Position numbers and translations under genes: made by a program. This document shows positions 17,414 to 27,079 of a DNA stretch of 64,000 bases, in pieces. The stretch is from CBDIDH01 sp965277595 (GTDB taxonomy: Bacteria; Planctomycetota; Planctomycetia; Isosphaerales; Isosphaeraceae). The stretch's first letter is position 1. The number at the start of each line of letters is the position of its first letter. The notes beneath the pieces were generated by a model. That model had not been told where the DNA came from, did not search any database, and worked only from the letters and a program-made list of their open reading frames with translations. The stretch is from the NCBI GenBank assembly GCA_965277595.1, contig CBDIDH010000002.1, positions 2,542,001 through 2,606,000 on the forward strand, given 5' to 3'.

Positions 17414-19471
17414 ATGCCCTTTCTCTCCAACGCCTTCCCGAAGTGGGGTCGATCCGTTCGAACCCGGACGTCCTCGCCAGGAGATCAGCCGCGTTTTCGG
17501 ACTCACTCGCGTGCGCAAAGGCTGAGCCTGGAACCTCTTGAGTCGCGAATCACCCCGACGACCTTTCTCGTCGTCAACACCCTCGACGGCCCGGGATCAG
17601 GACCGGCCGGATCGCTCCGCAACGCGATCAGCCAGGCGAACCTCTCGGGCGATGCTCACGACGTCGTCGTCATCACGCCCCGGGTCAAGGGGACAATCGC
17701 CCTCAACTCTGGCGAGCTTTCCATTGCGTCGAGCCTGACCATTCTCAATCAATCCGGCCGACCCATCGAGATCCTTCAGAACACCACCGGCCAGCGCGTT
17801 TTTGAAATCACCGCCAGCCCGTTGACCACCCACGTCACCCTCGGCGCGACCTCCGCCCGAGAGACCCTGACGATCACCGGCGGCAACCTCACCACCGGCA
17901 ACGGCGGCGGCATCCTCGTTGATAACCCGGCGAACGTCCTGACCCTTGCTCATGTCCAGCTCGTCGGCAATTCCGCCGGTCTGGCCTCGGCCTCCAGCAC
18001 CTCGCGAAATGGCGGCGGAATCGATTCAGTCGGCCGCGTCGTTCTGTATCAGAGCAGCGTCGGCACGGCGTCCAACCCCAATCAAACCTCGGGCGACGGC
18101 GGCGGTGTCTGGGCCGGCGCGGGGGTGACCCTGATCGGCTCGACCGTCTCTGGCAACCAGGCGGGAACCGATGCCGGCGGCCTTGACGTCACGGCTGGAA
18201 ACGCGGTCATCGCCTCGGGCAGCACCGTCAGCGGCAACACCGCGCTCCTCGGTACGGCTGGCGGCCTCAACGTGGTGAACGGCAACACGACCGTCTCGCA
18301 AAGCCGGGTGAACAACAACCTCGCTCTCAACGCGGGGGGCATCAACGAGATCAAGGGAAACGTCCAGGTTCTCGCGGGCAGCCAGGTCAACGGCAACGCC
18401 TCGACCGCCTCGCTTGATGTGAGCACGGGCAACTTCGGCGGCGGCGGCATCTGCGAAGGGTTAGGCAACGTCCTCGTCTCGGCCAGTCAGGTCAATTTCA
18501 ACCACTCGGTCGGGATGTACAGTTCGGGCATCGTCGTCGGCCTCGGCAGCGTGACCGTCACCAATCAGAGCCAGGTCAACGGCAACCGCAACAACGGTCC
18601 CGGCGGCGGGATCGCCGCGAACTTCGGCGGGGTCGTCACCGTCAGCGGAGGCAGCCAGGTCAATTTCAACACCGGCGCAGGCAATGGCGGCGGCATCGTG
18701 AATTTTGCCGGCCCGCTCGGCGGCGTCAAGATCAGCGGCGGCAGCCAGGTCAGCCACAACACCCTGACAAACTTTGAATCGCTCGGCCAGGCGGTCGGCG
18801 TCTTCCTCGAACTCCTCGCCGGCAAGCTCGGCCTTGACGTCACCTCGGCAACCGGCGGCACCACCCTGAGCGCTCTCAACGCCGAGATTGCCCAGATCAA
18901 TCAGGATGTCTCGCCGACCGCGTCAACCTCCAACCCATCCGGCTTCGTCGTCTCCGGCGGCGGCATCGGCACCTTGCTCGGTGCCTCGATCACCGTCAGC
19001 GGCGGCAGCCACGTTGACGACAATCTCTCCGGCGCCCGCGTTTCGTCGGGCAACCCGAACTCGATCGGCATCGGCGGCGGAATCTTCTCCGGCCTCGGCT
19101 CGGTCCGCGTCACGAACAGCACCGTCAACGGCAACATCGCGCTCGGCGCGGGGGGCGGCATCTGGAACATGGGCACGACGACGCTCGTCGGCTCGTCGCT
19201 TTCTCACAACACTGCCTTTCTCTCTCCGGGCGGCGGCCTTGAGAACACCACGACCGGCACCGTCTCGATCACCCGAAGTCTCATCCAGGGCAACTCCGCC
19301 GGCACCGGCGGCGGTATCTTTAACGGCGGAACGCTCCGCCTGACTGACAGCCTCATCACTCGCAATCGCGCTTCCACCCAGGGCGGCGGCCTCACCAATC
19401 AGGGCCAACTCACCCTCACCCTCACCCGCCTGATCGCCAACACTCCCGACAACATCCTTTCACTCTCCTGA
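17414..19471 (+). CDS. Exported right-handed beta-helix protein with LEPLESR motif
   Basis: The N-terminus carries LSLEPLESRIT, resembling the LEPR-XLL type motif of planctomycete surface or exported proteins. The rest is a long parallel beta-helix of polymorphic outer-membrane/pectate-lyase-like repeats: GSLRNAISQAN, then many turns such as NGGGIDS, SGDGGGVW, VNGNRNNGPGGGIAAN and SQVNFNTGAGNGGGI. Gly, Asn and Ser dominate. About 20 helical turns can be counted by eye. No catalytic residues can be assigned, so adhesion or a structural role is as likely as polysaccharide binding. The gene converges with the kinase gene 27 bases away. Confidence 0.82.
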   Translation: MPFLSNAFPKWGRSVRTRTSSPGDQPRFRTHSRAQRLSLEPLESRITPTTFLVVNTLDGPGSGPAGSLRNAISQANLSGDAHDVVVITPRVKGTIALNSGELSIASSLTILNQSGRPIEILQNTTGQRVFEITASPLTTHVTLGATSARETLTITGGNLTTGNGGGILVDNPANVLTLAHVQLVGNSAGLASASSTSRNGGGIDSVGRVVLYQSSVGTASNPNQTSGDGGGVWAGAGVTLIGSTVSGNQAGTDAGGLDVTAGNAVIASGSTVSGNTALLGTAGGLNVVNGNTTVSQSRVNNNLALNAGGINEIKGNVQVLAGSQVNGNASTASLDVSTGNFGGGGICEGLGNVLVSASQVNFNHSVGMYSSGIVVGLGSVTVTNQSQVNGNRNNGPGGGIAANFGGVVTVSGGSQVNFNTGAGNGGGIVNFAGPLGGVKISGGSQVSHNTLTNFESLGQAVGVFLELLAGKLGLDVTSATGGTTLSALNAEIAQINQDVSPTASTSNPSGFVVSGGGIGTLLGASITVSGGSHVDDNLSGARVSSGNPNSIGIGGGIFSGLGSVRVTNSTVNGNIALGAGGGIWNMGTTTLVGSSLSHNTAFLSPGGGLENTTTGTVSITRSLIQGNSAGTGGGIFNGGTLRLTDSLITRNRASTQGGGLTNQGQLTLTLTRLIANTPDNILSLS

Positions 19472-19498
19472 GATTAGGAATTTTCGATAGATTTGCGT

Positions 19499-20767
19499 TC
19501 AGACCGTCCGCCCGGACCCCAGCGCCTCGCGGACCTCGCGGGCGGTCTGATACCTTGCTCCGGGCGCTTTCGCCAGACATTGACGGCAGACCGCCACGAG
19601 CCATCGCGGCAAGTCCGCCCGAAACACCTCGGGCGATTCCACCGCCGATGCGCTCACAACCCTCGCAAGCAGGTCCGGCACCCGACGACCCATCCACGGC
19701 GGTCGACCCGTCAAAAGGGCAAACAAGATCGCGCCCAATCCGTAAACATCCGTGCGAGCATCGATCGGTCCCCAGCACCGCGATACCTGTTCAGGCGCCA
19801 TGAAGGGAATCGTCCCTTCGATCCCCGGCTCTCCGACCGTCTCCTCTTCCGGCGATCGCGCCAGGCCAAAATCCGTGATCCGAACCCCGCCCCGACCATC
19901 GAGCAAAACATTCGCCGGCTTGAGATCGCAATGAATCACCCCGCGCTCGTGTGCATGTTCGAGCGCCTCGGCAATCTCCATCACCCAGCCAACCGCCTCG
20001 CCGATCTCGATCACCCTCTCTTTGATCAAAACGTTCAAATCCGGCCCCTCGGCCAGGTCCATCACGAGAAAATACGCGCCGCCAGGTGTCCGCCCCAGCC
20101 CGTTCGTCCCAACGATCCGGTCATGACGCAACCGGGCCACCGTTCCCGCCTCGCCGATGAACCGACGGACCATCTCCGGGTCCTTGAGAAACGTCTTCCT
20201 CAAAAACTTGATCGCCACCTTGCCGGGGCCGAGGCGCTCCGTCGCCTCATAAACCTTTCCCGACCGCCCCGCGCCGATCAGCCTCTTTAACAGATAGTCT
20301 TGATGCAAAAGCAAATTTGCATTCATGCCGACGTCTGCCATTTCAACCGATCTCGAATTCAAGATCGCTGGCCGAACACTCTCAGCCTCCTCGGCAATTT
20401 CCAGATCCACACATCGCAAAACTTCAAGAATTTCACACTGCCTTATCTGGAAATTATTGAGAAAGTCTTCCGGTGATGGCCGGTCGCCCCAGCGTCGGCG
20501 AGCCCGATACGCCTCGCCAATGATCTCAAGCGGTAACCGATCGACCGCGATCAAGTCGGGAAACTTGTCGACATACTCGGCGAGCGTCAGGGGCCGGGCA
20601 CCGTGCACGCCTCGCCAGCGAAACTCCAGATCGACACAGATCAACTCAACGAGTGTTTCCCACCGCCCGAGTTTCCCGAGGTACTCGGCAATCGGCCTCG
20701 GCCCGAGGCTCTGCCAGTCTCGCTCAAACGAATCAATGGGCGTTTTCCAATCAACCTTCGGCATCAT
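19499..20767 (-). CDS. Serine/threonine protein kinase, sigma-linked
   Basis: Hanks-type kinase. The Gly loop is LIGAGRSGKVYEA, the VAIKFLRK lysine follows, the catalytic loop is VIHCDLKPANVLL, and the DFG motif is RITDFGLARSPEE. APEQVSRCWGPIDARTDVYG is the activation-segment end. About 150 N-terminal residues precede the kinase domain and include helices resembling the planctomycete kinase N-terminal extension. No membrane segment is evident, so the protein appears soluble. Its start overlaps the ECF sigma gene by 17 bases, which indicates coupling; the pair probably forms a signalling module in which kinase activity controls sigma output. Confidence 0.93.
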   Translation of the reverse strand: MMPKVDWKTPIDSFERDWQSLGPRPIAEYLGKLGRWETLVELICVDLEFRWRGVHGARPLTLAEYVDKFPDLIAVDRLPLEIIGEAYRARRRWGDRPSPEDFLNNFQIRQCEILEVLRCVDLEIAEEAESVRPAILNSRSVEMADVGMNANLLLHQDYLLKRLIGAGRSGKVYEATERLGPGKVAIKFLRKTFLKDPEMVRRFIGEAGTVARLRHDRIVGTNGLGRTPGGAYFLVMDLAEGPDLNVLIKERVIEIGEAVGWVMEIAEALEHAHERGVIHCDLKPANVLLDGRGGVRITDFGLARSPEEETVGEPGIEGTIPFMAPEQVSRCWGPIDARTDVYGLGAILFALLTGRPPWMGRRVPDLLARVVSASAVESPEVFRADLPRWLVAVCRQCLAKAPGARYQTAREVREALGSGRTV

Positions 20768-21359
20768 CGAACTGGCCAGCGAGAAGGGTGCGGATCTCGG
20801 CGATCGAGCGACGGACCGAGCGTTCCGACCGGTTCGTCTCGTCGGCGATTTCTTGCAGCCGAGCGCCTTGGAGCCGACGTTCCAGAACGGTTCTACCGAA
20901 GTCGTCGAGTCGAGCGATCAGAAGTTCCAGCTCATCCGCGAGTGCCGCGGCCTCTTCTGGAGTGGGACCCTGTAAGTCGGTTCGAAGCGATTCTTCGTTG
21001 ACGCGATCGATCGGAATTTCCCGATCAACCGACCTCCGAGCCTGGCGATGGTGTCGGACCTGCCTGAGCAGCTTGCGCGCGGTGATTGAGGCCAGCAATC
21101 GCCAGAGATCGCCCCCCCGGCGCAGTTCAAACCGTCCTTCGCGAGCACTTGCGAAGAAGCATCGGTAGGTCGACATAACGATATCTTCAGGATCGATTCG
21201 ACTCGCCAGTTTCGCCGAGAGTCGATAGCGCGCCAGCGCCGTCAACCGCTCAAAATAGCGATCAAACAGCATGGCCGCCGCGCGATCGTCGCCGCCCTGG
21301 AATCGTTCCAGAATCACGAGCGACGTCCCCGCCGCCTCCGCTTCGTCGCTCGCCAGCAT
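20751..21359 (-). CDS. ECF-type RNA polymerase sigma factor
   Basis: Sigma-70 family, ECF subclass. Region 2 is visible in AAAMLFDRYFERLTALARYRLSAKL and DPEDIVMSTYRCFFASA. Region 4 is ELELLIARLDDFGRTVLERRL, then GARLQEIADETNRSERSVRR, a helix-turn-helix. The ATG at 21359 has GGGAG six bases upstream, and the TTG at 21416 is therefore not needed. The product is 202 residues. No anti-sigma gene is adjacent; instead a Ser/Thr kinase overlaps the 3' end, matching the planctomycete ECF-kinase arrangement known from classification of ECF groups. Confidence 0.9.
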   Translation of the reverse strand: MLASDEAEAAGTSLVILERFQGGDDRAAAMLFDRYFERLTALARYRLSAKLASRIDPEDIVMSTYRCFFASAREGRFELRRGGDLWRLLASITARKLLRQVRHHRQARRSVDREIPIDRVNEESLRTDLQGPTPEEAAALADELELLIARLDDFGRTVLERRLQGARLQEIADETNRSERSVRRSIAEIRTLLAGQFDDAEG

Positions 21360-21471
21360 CGCCACTCCCTCTCGCTCAGGAATTCGAAAACGATTCTGGC
21401 CGGAAACGTCCGCCAAAGGGAATGAACAGGTGGTGGCGCTGGCGAGAATTTTTCAAAAACCGGAGGCAACG

Positions 21472-21756
21472 ATGGCCTACGTGGTGACCGAACCCTGTTT
21501 TGATTGCAAGTACACCGATTGCGTGGTCGTTTGCCCCAGCGATAGTTTTCGCGAAGGTGAACGTATGCTCTACATTGCACCCGATGAGTGTATCGACTGC
21601 GACGCCTGCACGCCCGAGTGCCCCGTCGACGCGATCTTTTACGAGGAGGACGTGCCCGAACCCTGGCTTGATTTCGTCGCCCTGAACCGTGAAATGGCCG
21701 CCGTCTGTCCGACCATTACCGACCGAAAGGAGCCGCTTAAACCTCGCCGGCCCTGA
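21472..21756 (+). CDS. fdxA: Ferredoxin, 7Fe/8Fe type
   Basis: Small electron carrier. The ATG at 21472 is preceded by GGAGG (21462-21466). The first cluster ligands are in CFDCKYTDCVVVCPSDSF, whose spacing is typical of the [3Fe-4S]-containing FdxA type. The second set is CIDCDACTPECPVDAIF. The length (94 residues) and the C-terminal extension after the clusters fit FdxA. Redox partners cannot be inferred from the neighbours. The gene ends five bases before the convergent DUF1501 gene. Confidence 0.93.
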   Translation: MAYVVTEPCFDCKYTDCVVVCPSDSFREGERMLYIAPDECIDCDACTPECPVDAIFYEEDVPEPWLDFVALNREMAAVCPTITDRKEPLKPRRP

Positions 21757-21761
21757 CCTGA

Positions 21762-23084
21762 TCAAGCGTTGAAGAGGCCGCGGATCGGCCGCCCGTCGGC
21801 AAGGCGATAGGGGCGGCCGGTCAGGTCGTTGAATTCGCGGGAGGGGTCGAGACCGAACCGCCAGAACAGCGTTGCGGCCAGGTCGGCGGGGGTCACGGCG
21901 TCGGTCTCGGGATGGGCGCCTTGCTTGTCGCTCGACCCGTAAACCTGACCCCCTTGAACGCCGCCGCCGGCAAGCACGACGCTGTAACAGTGCGGCCAGT
22001 GGTCGCGGCCCGCCGTGGCGTTGATTCGAGGCGTCCGCCCAAACTCGCCGGTCGCGATGACCAGTGTCTCGTCGAGCAAACCGCGGTCGGTCAGGTCGTC
22101 AATGAGTGCGGCGAAGGCGACATCGGCCGGAGGAAGCAGGTCATTTTTCAATCGAGGGAAGACGTTCGCGTGCGCGTCCCAGTTTTCCAGTTGACCGTTG
22201 CGCTGACCGTCGTAAACGGTGACAAACCGAACGCCCGACTCAACAAGTCGACGCGCCAGCAAGACACTCTGGCCATGCTTGTTCCGGCCGTAACGGTCGC
22301 GGACCTTCGGGTCTTCCTCGCCGAGCCGGAATGCCTTCCGTATCGATGCGGACTGAAGCAAACGAAACGCCCGGTCGGTATATTCTGATTGATCGGACCC
22401 GCCGATCGTCTGCAAGAGCCGGGCGCGCGATTGAAGCCGATCGGCTGAGAGTTCGCCGGGCAGGTCAAGCTCGTCGACCCGGAAGTTGGCCGAGGCGGGA
22501 TCGGCGTTGACCTGAAACGGGTCGTGCGCCGAGCCGAGAAAACCGGCCGATTGCCCGGGAAGTTGAACCACGTTGTACATCGTGTGAGGCAGGGCCACGA
22601 ACGCCGGCAGGCCGTTGAACTCCTTCAGGCTCGCGCTCAGGACCGACCCAAGACAGGGCGCGTCGTTGCGATCATTGCCAAGAAGTTCCAGGTCTCCTTT
22701 GAGCGGATCGCGACCGCAGAGCGCCGAGAAGGCCGCGGCGTTGTGATTGGTCATCGGGTGATGAACGCTTCGGATCACCGCGAGGCGGTCGCAAACCTTC
22801 GCGGTCTCCGGTTGGTGCTCGCTGATCTGAAGGCCAGGAATGCGCGTCGCGATCGACCCGAACTCGCCGCGAATCTCGCGAGGGGCGTTGGGTTTCCTGT
22901 CCCAGGTGTCGACGTGACTGGGACCACCATAATAAAAGATCAAGATACACGACCGGATCGGCCGCGCCGGGGTGATCGCCCGCCCCGATCGCCCCGGAAT
23001 CGCCAGCCCCAGCGCCCCCAGGCCGCCGATTCGAAGCAGGTCGCGACGACTAAGCCGCCCGATCTGTGCCGATTCCATGTCCAT
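21762..23084 (-). CDS. DUF1501 family exported protein
   Basis: Planctomycete-typical DUF1501 protein of the alkaline phosphatase/sulfatase-like superfamily. A Tat-type signal, LSRRDLLRIGGLGALGLA, is at the N-terminus. Conserved segments include CILIFYYGGPSHVDTWDRKP, LVIATGEFGRTPRIN and GRDHWPHCYSVVLAGGG. The ATG at 23084 overlaps the stop of the ceramidase gene as TGATG, so translation is coupled. It is the last gene of a three-gene operon with a PPC-domain protein and a ceramidase-like enzyme. The substrate is unknown. Confidence 0.9.
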   Translation of the reverse strand: MDMESAQIGRLSRRDLLRIGGLGALGLAIPGRSGRAITPARPIRSCILIFYYGGPSHVDTWDRKPNAPREIRGEFGSIATRIPGLQISEHQPETAKVCDRLAVIRSVHHPMTNHNAAAFSALCGRDPLKGDLELLGNDRNDAPCLGSVLSASLKEFNGLPAFVALPHTMYNVVQLPGQSAGFLGSAHDPFQVNADPASANFRVDELDLPGELSADRLQSRARLLQTIGGSDQSEYTDRAFRLLQSASIRKAFRLGEEDPKVRDRYGRNKHGQSVLLARRLVESGVRFVTVYDGQRNGQLENWDAHANVFPRLKNDLLPPADVAFAALIDDLTDRGLLDETLVIATGEFGRTPRINATAGRDHWPHCYSVVLAGGGVQGGQVYGSSDKQGAHPETDAVTPADLAATLFWRFGLDPSREFNDLTGRPYRLADGRPIRGLFNA

Positions 23085-24547
23085 CACGGCCGCGCCTCCG
23101 AGCGCACTTCGTTGAGCAACTTGAGCGCCGTCGCCGTGATCGCCTCCGCCGCGCCGACGTCCAGGTAGCTCGAACGCGCCCGCCAGGTCTCATAACCTCC
23201 CAGCGCATGCTGCGCTCTCGTCGGCAAATAGCCATTGTAGCCGTTCGCCAGCTCGATCGTGAACACCGGCCTGATCGCGCTCTTCGCCTTGATCTCAAGG
23301 CCAATCTCCGTGAACACCTCGCACGGAATCGCCACGATCCCGACCGGGCCAACTCGGATCGCCTGCACTGTCACATCGACCGCATTCGGATATTTATCAA
23401 TCAGCATCGTTTCCCGTGCATAAACCTCGTCCAGTCCCGCCATCGCCGGCCCCTTGGCCCGCTTGACGATGGCTTCCGCGCGTGCGATGTCCTCGTGATC
23501 GGGCTTGCGAACCTTGAGCCTGAGTTCCTCCGCGCGGGCATCGAGCGTCACCTGATCGTGATACTCGATCGATCGAGCAACCCGGACCGCCTCGGTTGAC
23601 AGTTCCTCGGCCACGTGGCGAATCTGGGCGTAGGCGGGCAGGGGGGCCTTGGCGACTCGGAAATTAATATTGTTCACATCGCCACTCGTCCCGTTCGCCA
23701 TCGCCGCCACAAAGGGGGGATCAAGCCCCTCGGCCCCGAGTTTTTGCTTGACCATCTCCGCGAAGACACCGAAGTAATCGGCCGAGGCGTGCCCAGGCCC
23801 GACCCCGCCGACGTAGTGCAGCGAATACGTCGCGAGCAGGGCCATCGGCCGCCCTGAAAGGGTCTGAATCGCGATGACAGGCACGTCGGGATCAACCGGC
23901 CCAGCAGGCTCAATGAGGTCGGGACTTCCCGCCGCGGGGTTCATCTTCACGCGGTCCGTCTTGCGGCCGAAGGGGTCTTCGGCAATCGTCCCGGGCTTCA
24001 TCTTCCATCGACGATTAAAGATCTGTTCCGCATTCTTGCCGAATCCCCAGCCAATCTTCGCGGGCGCCAGGTTCTTCACGCCAAGCTCGACCGCGTCGGC
24101 AATCCGAATCGCCAGAAGTTTGCGGTATTCCTCGGCCGGATCACTTTGAAAGGCATGGCCCGCCGTCGGGCACGAATGCGCATGCGTGGCGGAGATCAGC
24201 ACATGCGACGGATCAATCTGCGAATGTTTCTGGATTCGAGCTTTCGCCTCGGTCACGACGTCGCGCGGAATCATGCAGCTATCGCAGATGACAAAGGCGA
24301 CCTTGACCGAGCCGTCATCGATCACAAACGCCCGCGCGTGCAACTCGTCATGAATGAACTTGACGGGATTATCACTCATCCCGCCGTTCATCGAAAGACC
24401 GATCCAGGGCGAGATATTCGTCGTCGCCGCCCCGGCTCGAACGGTCCCCGCGACACTCTCCGCGCCCGAAATCAACACGCCCAGCGCCGCGATGAAGACC
24501 CAACCCGCGACGTCCCCGCGCCGCCGACTCGATCCGACTCGGTGCAT
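23084..24547 (-). CDS. Neutral/alkaline ceramidase-like exported hydrolase
   Basis: Matches the neutral/alkaline non-lysosomal ceramidase N-terminal domain: RAGAATTNISPWIGLSMNGG, FVICDSCMIPRDVVTEA, LISATHAHSCPTAG (zinc ligands) and LLATYSLHYVGGVGPGHASA. A hydrophobic N-terminal segment (about residues 16-34) predicts export. The protein is shorter than full ceramidases (about 650+ residues) because the C-terminal immunoglobulin-like domain is absent. True ceramidase activity is unproven, and other amidase roles are possible. It is the second gene of the operon, 45 bases after the PPC gene, with GGGGGAGGG directly upstream. Confidence 0.85.
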   Translation of the reverse strand: MHRVGSSRRRGDVAGWVFIAALGVLISGAESVAGTVRAGAATTNISPWIGLSMNGGMSDNPVKFIHDELHARAFVIDDGSVKVAFVICDSCMIPRDVVTEAKARIQKHSQIDPSHVLISATHAHSCPTAGHAFQSDPAEEYRKLLAIRIADAVELGVKNLAPAKIGWGFGKNAEQIFNRRWKMKPGTIAEDPFGRKTDRVKMNPAAGSPDLIEPAGPVDPDVPVIAIQTLSGRPMALLATYSLHYVGGVGPGHASADYFGVFAEMVKQKLGAEGLDPPFVAAMANGTSGDVNNINFRVAKAPLPAYAQIRHVAEELSTEAVRVARSIEYHDQVTLDARAEELRLKVRKPDHEDIARAEAIVKRAKGPAMAGLDEVYARETMLIDKYPNAVDVTVQAIRVGPVGIVAIPCEVFTEIGLEIKAKSAIRPVFTIELANGYNGYLPTRAQHALGGYETWRARSSYLDVGAAEAITATALKLLNEVRSEARP

Positions 24548-24592
24548 CGGCCCTCCCCCTTTGTTTTGTGCAAAGCTCAGCAGGTTCGTGCC

Positions 24593-27079
24593 TTATTTGG
24601 GTGCGTCGGTCGTCCCCTGCGTCCGCTCCTTGTTTTCGAGGCGGAGCTTGTCGAGCCTGCTCAACGGCTTGGCGTCCGAATCGCCCGGCTTGGGAGCCGC
24701 CAGGGCCGTCGCCGATTTGGGTGCGCTGGTCTTCTTCGGCGGCAGCGGGGCGTCGATCCGGAGTCGGCCGCTGCCCAGGTTATGAACAATCGGCTCGCCG
24801 TCCTTGACGATCGTCACCTGGCAAAAAAGGTTCTTCGTCTCGCCAACCGGCGAGGCCGGGTCGGTCTTGACGTGGAAGACGATCTCCGTGCTCTCCTTGG
24901 TGATCACCGCCGGCTCGGTCGTCACCCGGTTCGGCAGGCCGACGAGCGTCACCTTCGCCTCGCCTGGAAAATCGAGGGCCTTGTTCACCTTCACGGCGAC
25001 ATCAACGTCCTTCCCCTTTTCCACGCTCACCGGCGCGATCGAGACCGCCAGAAACGGCGGCGCGACCGTCAACCTGGCGAACTTTGACGAGACCATCAGC
25101 CGCCCTCCGCGCGGGCCTCGGTTTCCCTTCGCGGGAGCCGCTCCAGCCGGTGGAGGCTCGGTATAGGTGCCATTGACGACAATTTGTGAGGTCGCCAGTT
25201 CGGCCCCGCCCCCCGCCGTGATCGGAATCAACGCCTCATTCTCTTTTTCCGCGATCACAGTCTCGGTCTTCGAGGCGACGCCGGGCGGGTTCCACGGCAG
25301 CATGACAGCGATCGGCGCTTTGAAGCCGTCCTTGCGATGCGCGATGACCTTCAGGTCCATCGCCCCGCCCCGGACGATTGGCACCTTCGGCTCGACGACC
25401 TCGATCCAGAAAGGGGCCTCGTCCGTCACCGCGACAGCCAGCGAATCCACGGTCCGCGTCCAGAAGGGCGTGTTGTTCTGGCCGAGAACCAGTTCCGACG
25501 TCGACGAAAATTCACAAGGAACCTCAACCGCCGAATCGACCGGCTTGCCCGAGATCCTGGCGAGCGCGGCCCCCAGAGGCGCCTCGGCGTCGGCCGAGAA
25601 GAGGACAGGGATCAGGGCATTGCTCGCCGTCATCGTGTCGGCCTCGAAGGCGACCCCGGCCGGAAGTTCTCCGGCGGAGAGCGTCAACGCCCCGCTGAAA
25701 TCCGCGCGACGAGCATTGATGAGAATCGCCTGGCGGTTGCCTCGCGGAACAGCCACGGCCATCGTTCCGCTGCCTCTTCGAAGCGATTCATTGGGCGTGC
25801 TGAGCGTCAGCAGGGGCGTCACCGGGCGGATCTCGATCCGATAGGCGTAATCGGGACCCCCTTTCTTGAGGTGATCGGCCACGCTGATCAGATAATCGCC
25901 GTCCCTGGGCGGGTTGAACCGGACATAACTGTCCGGGCCGCCGCTATCATCATTTCCCGCGACGCGGCCCCCGCCTTTCACGGTGATCGCGAGCACCGAA
26001 TCGAGCGGCGAGCGGATCTGCCGGGCGAAAACCCGAACGTCGTACGCGGTCCCTTTCTTCGCCTTGAAGGCGTAATAATCCACGTCGCCCGCCGCGCCGA
26101 TGACTCCGTTCAGCCCGATTGGCGGCGTGAACGGCGTGGCGGTCGCCGGCGTATCGTTGGGCTCGGCCTCGATCGTGTTGCCAAAAGGCGAGAGCCGGAA
26201 CGGATTCGGATAGGGAGCCGTGCCGTGCTCGTCGTGCGCGATCAGTCCGAAATCACGCGCCGAGGCGTCGGGCAGGGTCAGGCTCGTCGTCGTCTCGCCG
26301 AGCACGTCGCCGACCCAGCGGACCGTGACCGGGTCGCCGAATTTTCCCCCCGACGGGACCGTCGCCGTCGGCCTCGGAAAATCGCCAAGATGAAGCCGAT
26401 AAAGGCATTGCGCATTGCCCGCGTAGGCACTCTCGCGAACGAGAATGACATACGTCCCGTCCTCGGGAGCGACGACCGAGACGAATGCGTCTTGCCAGGT
26501 CAGCGCGGCGTCGTCGCTTGAGGCGAGTTCAAACCGTTTTGCATCGAGAATCGCCACGTACGGATCAAAGAGCGTCAGGCCGAGCCGGATTCCCTCGACC
26601 TCCGCCGTGATCCGGTCTCCTTTTTTGGCCTGAATCGCGTAATAATCCACATCCTCATTCGCGGCGACACCGTTGACCGCGACATTCATCTCGATCTTTT
26701 GCGGACTGGCGAACTCATTGTTCGGCTCGACCTCGACCACCTCCCGCAAGGCGCCGACGCTGAAGGTCTTGAGCGGGCTGATTCCGGTCGCCGTGCGGAC
26801 GCGGAAGTCGTGCAGGCCGAGCGGGGCGTCGGCGTCGATCTGGAATTTCGCGGTGACCTGGCCATCATTGGCCGCCTTGATCTCGGTCGCCTTCACGCCC
26901 CTTTGATAAAAGAGGATCTCCTTGACATCCCCGAGCCTCTGGCCGGTCAAGGTGACCCCAACCTCCGTCCCTCGCTGACCACCGACCGGTTTCATGCCTC
27001 GGAGAGCCGGGCTGACCGCAAAAGCTTCGGACGCGAAAAACGTCAGGGCGAGCATCGGGGCCGCAAGGTTCGTTTTCAT
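24593..27079 (-). CDS. Exported protein with two PPC domains
   Basis: A signal peptide (residues 1-21, ending AFAVSP) leads to an IPT/TIG-like N-terminal domain. Two bacterial pre-peptidase C-terminal domains follow, marked by VEVEPNNEF with VDYYAIQAKKGDRITAEV and by IEAEPNDTPA with VDYYAFKAKKG. The C-terminal ~400 residues look like Ig-like beta domains and contain no recognisable catalytic motif. Such proteins sit next to DUF1501 genes in many planctomycetes and probably act at the cell surface or periplasm. It is the first gene of the operon; no strong ribosome-binding site precedes the ATG. Confidence 0.83.
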   Translation of the reverse strand: MKTNLAAPMLALTFFASEAFAVSPALRGMKPVGGQRGTEVGVTLTGQRLGDVKEILFYQRGVKATEIKAANDGQVTAKFQIDADAPLGLHDFRVRTATGISPLKTFSVGALREVVEVEPNNEFASPQKIEMNVAVNGVAANEDVDYYAIQAKKGDRITAEVEGIRLGLTLFDPYVAILDAKRFELASSDDAALTWQDAFVSVVAPEDGTYVILVRESAYAGNAQCLYRLHLGDFPRPTATVPSGGKFGDPVTVRWVGDVLGETTTSLTLPDASARDFGLIAHDEHGTAPYPNPFRLSPFGNTIEAEPNDTPATATPFTPPIGLNGVIGAAGDVDYYAFKAKKGTAYDVRVFARQIRSPLDSVLAITVKGGGRVAGNDDSGGPDSYVRFNPPRDGDYLISVADHLKKGGPDYAYRIEIRPVTPLLTLSTPNESLRRGSGTMAVAVPRGNRQAILINARRADFSGALTLSAGELPAGVAFEADTMTASNALIPVLFSADAEAPLGAALARISGKPVDSAVEVPCEFSSTSELVLGQNNTPFWTRTVDSLAVAVTDEAPFWIEVVEPKVPIVRGGAMDLKVIAHRKDGFKAPIAVMLPWNPPGVASKTETVIAEKENEALIPITAGGGAELATSQIVVNGTYTEPPPAGAAPAKGNRGPRGGRLMVSSKFARLTVAPPFLAVSIAPVSVEKGKDVDVAVKVNKALDFPGEAKVTLVGLPNRVTTEPAVITKESTEIVFHVKTDPASPVGETKNLFCQVTIVKDGEPIVHNLGSGRLRIDAPLPPKKTSAPKSATALAAPKPGDSDAKPLSRLDKLRLENKERTQGTTDAPK

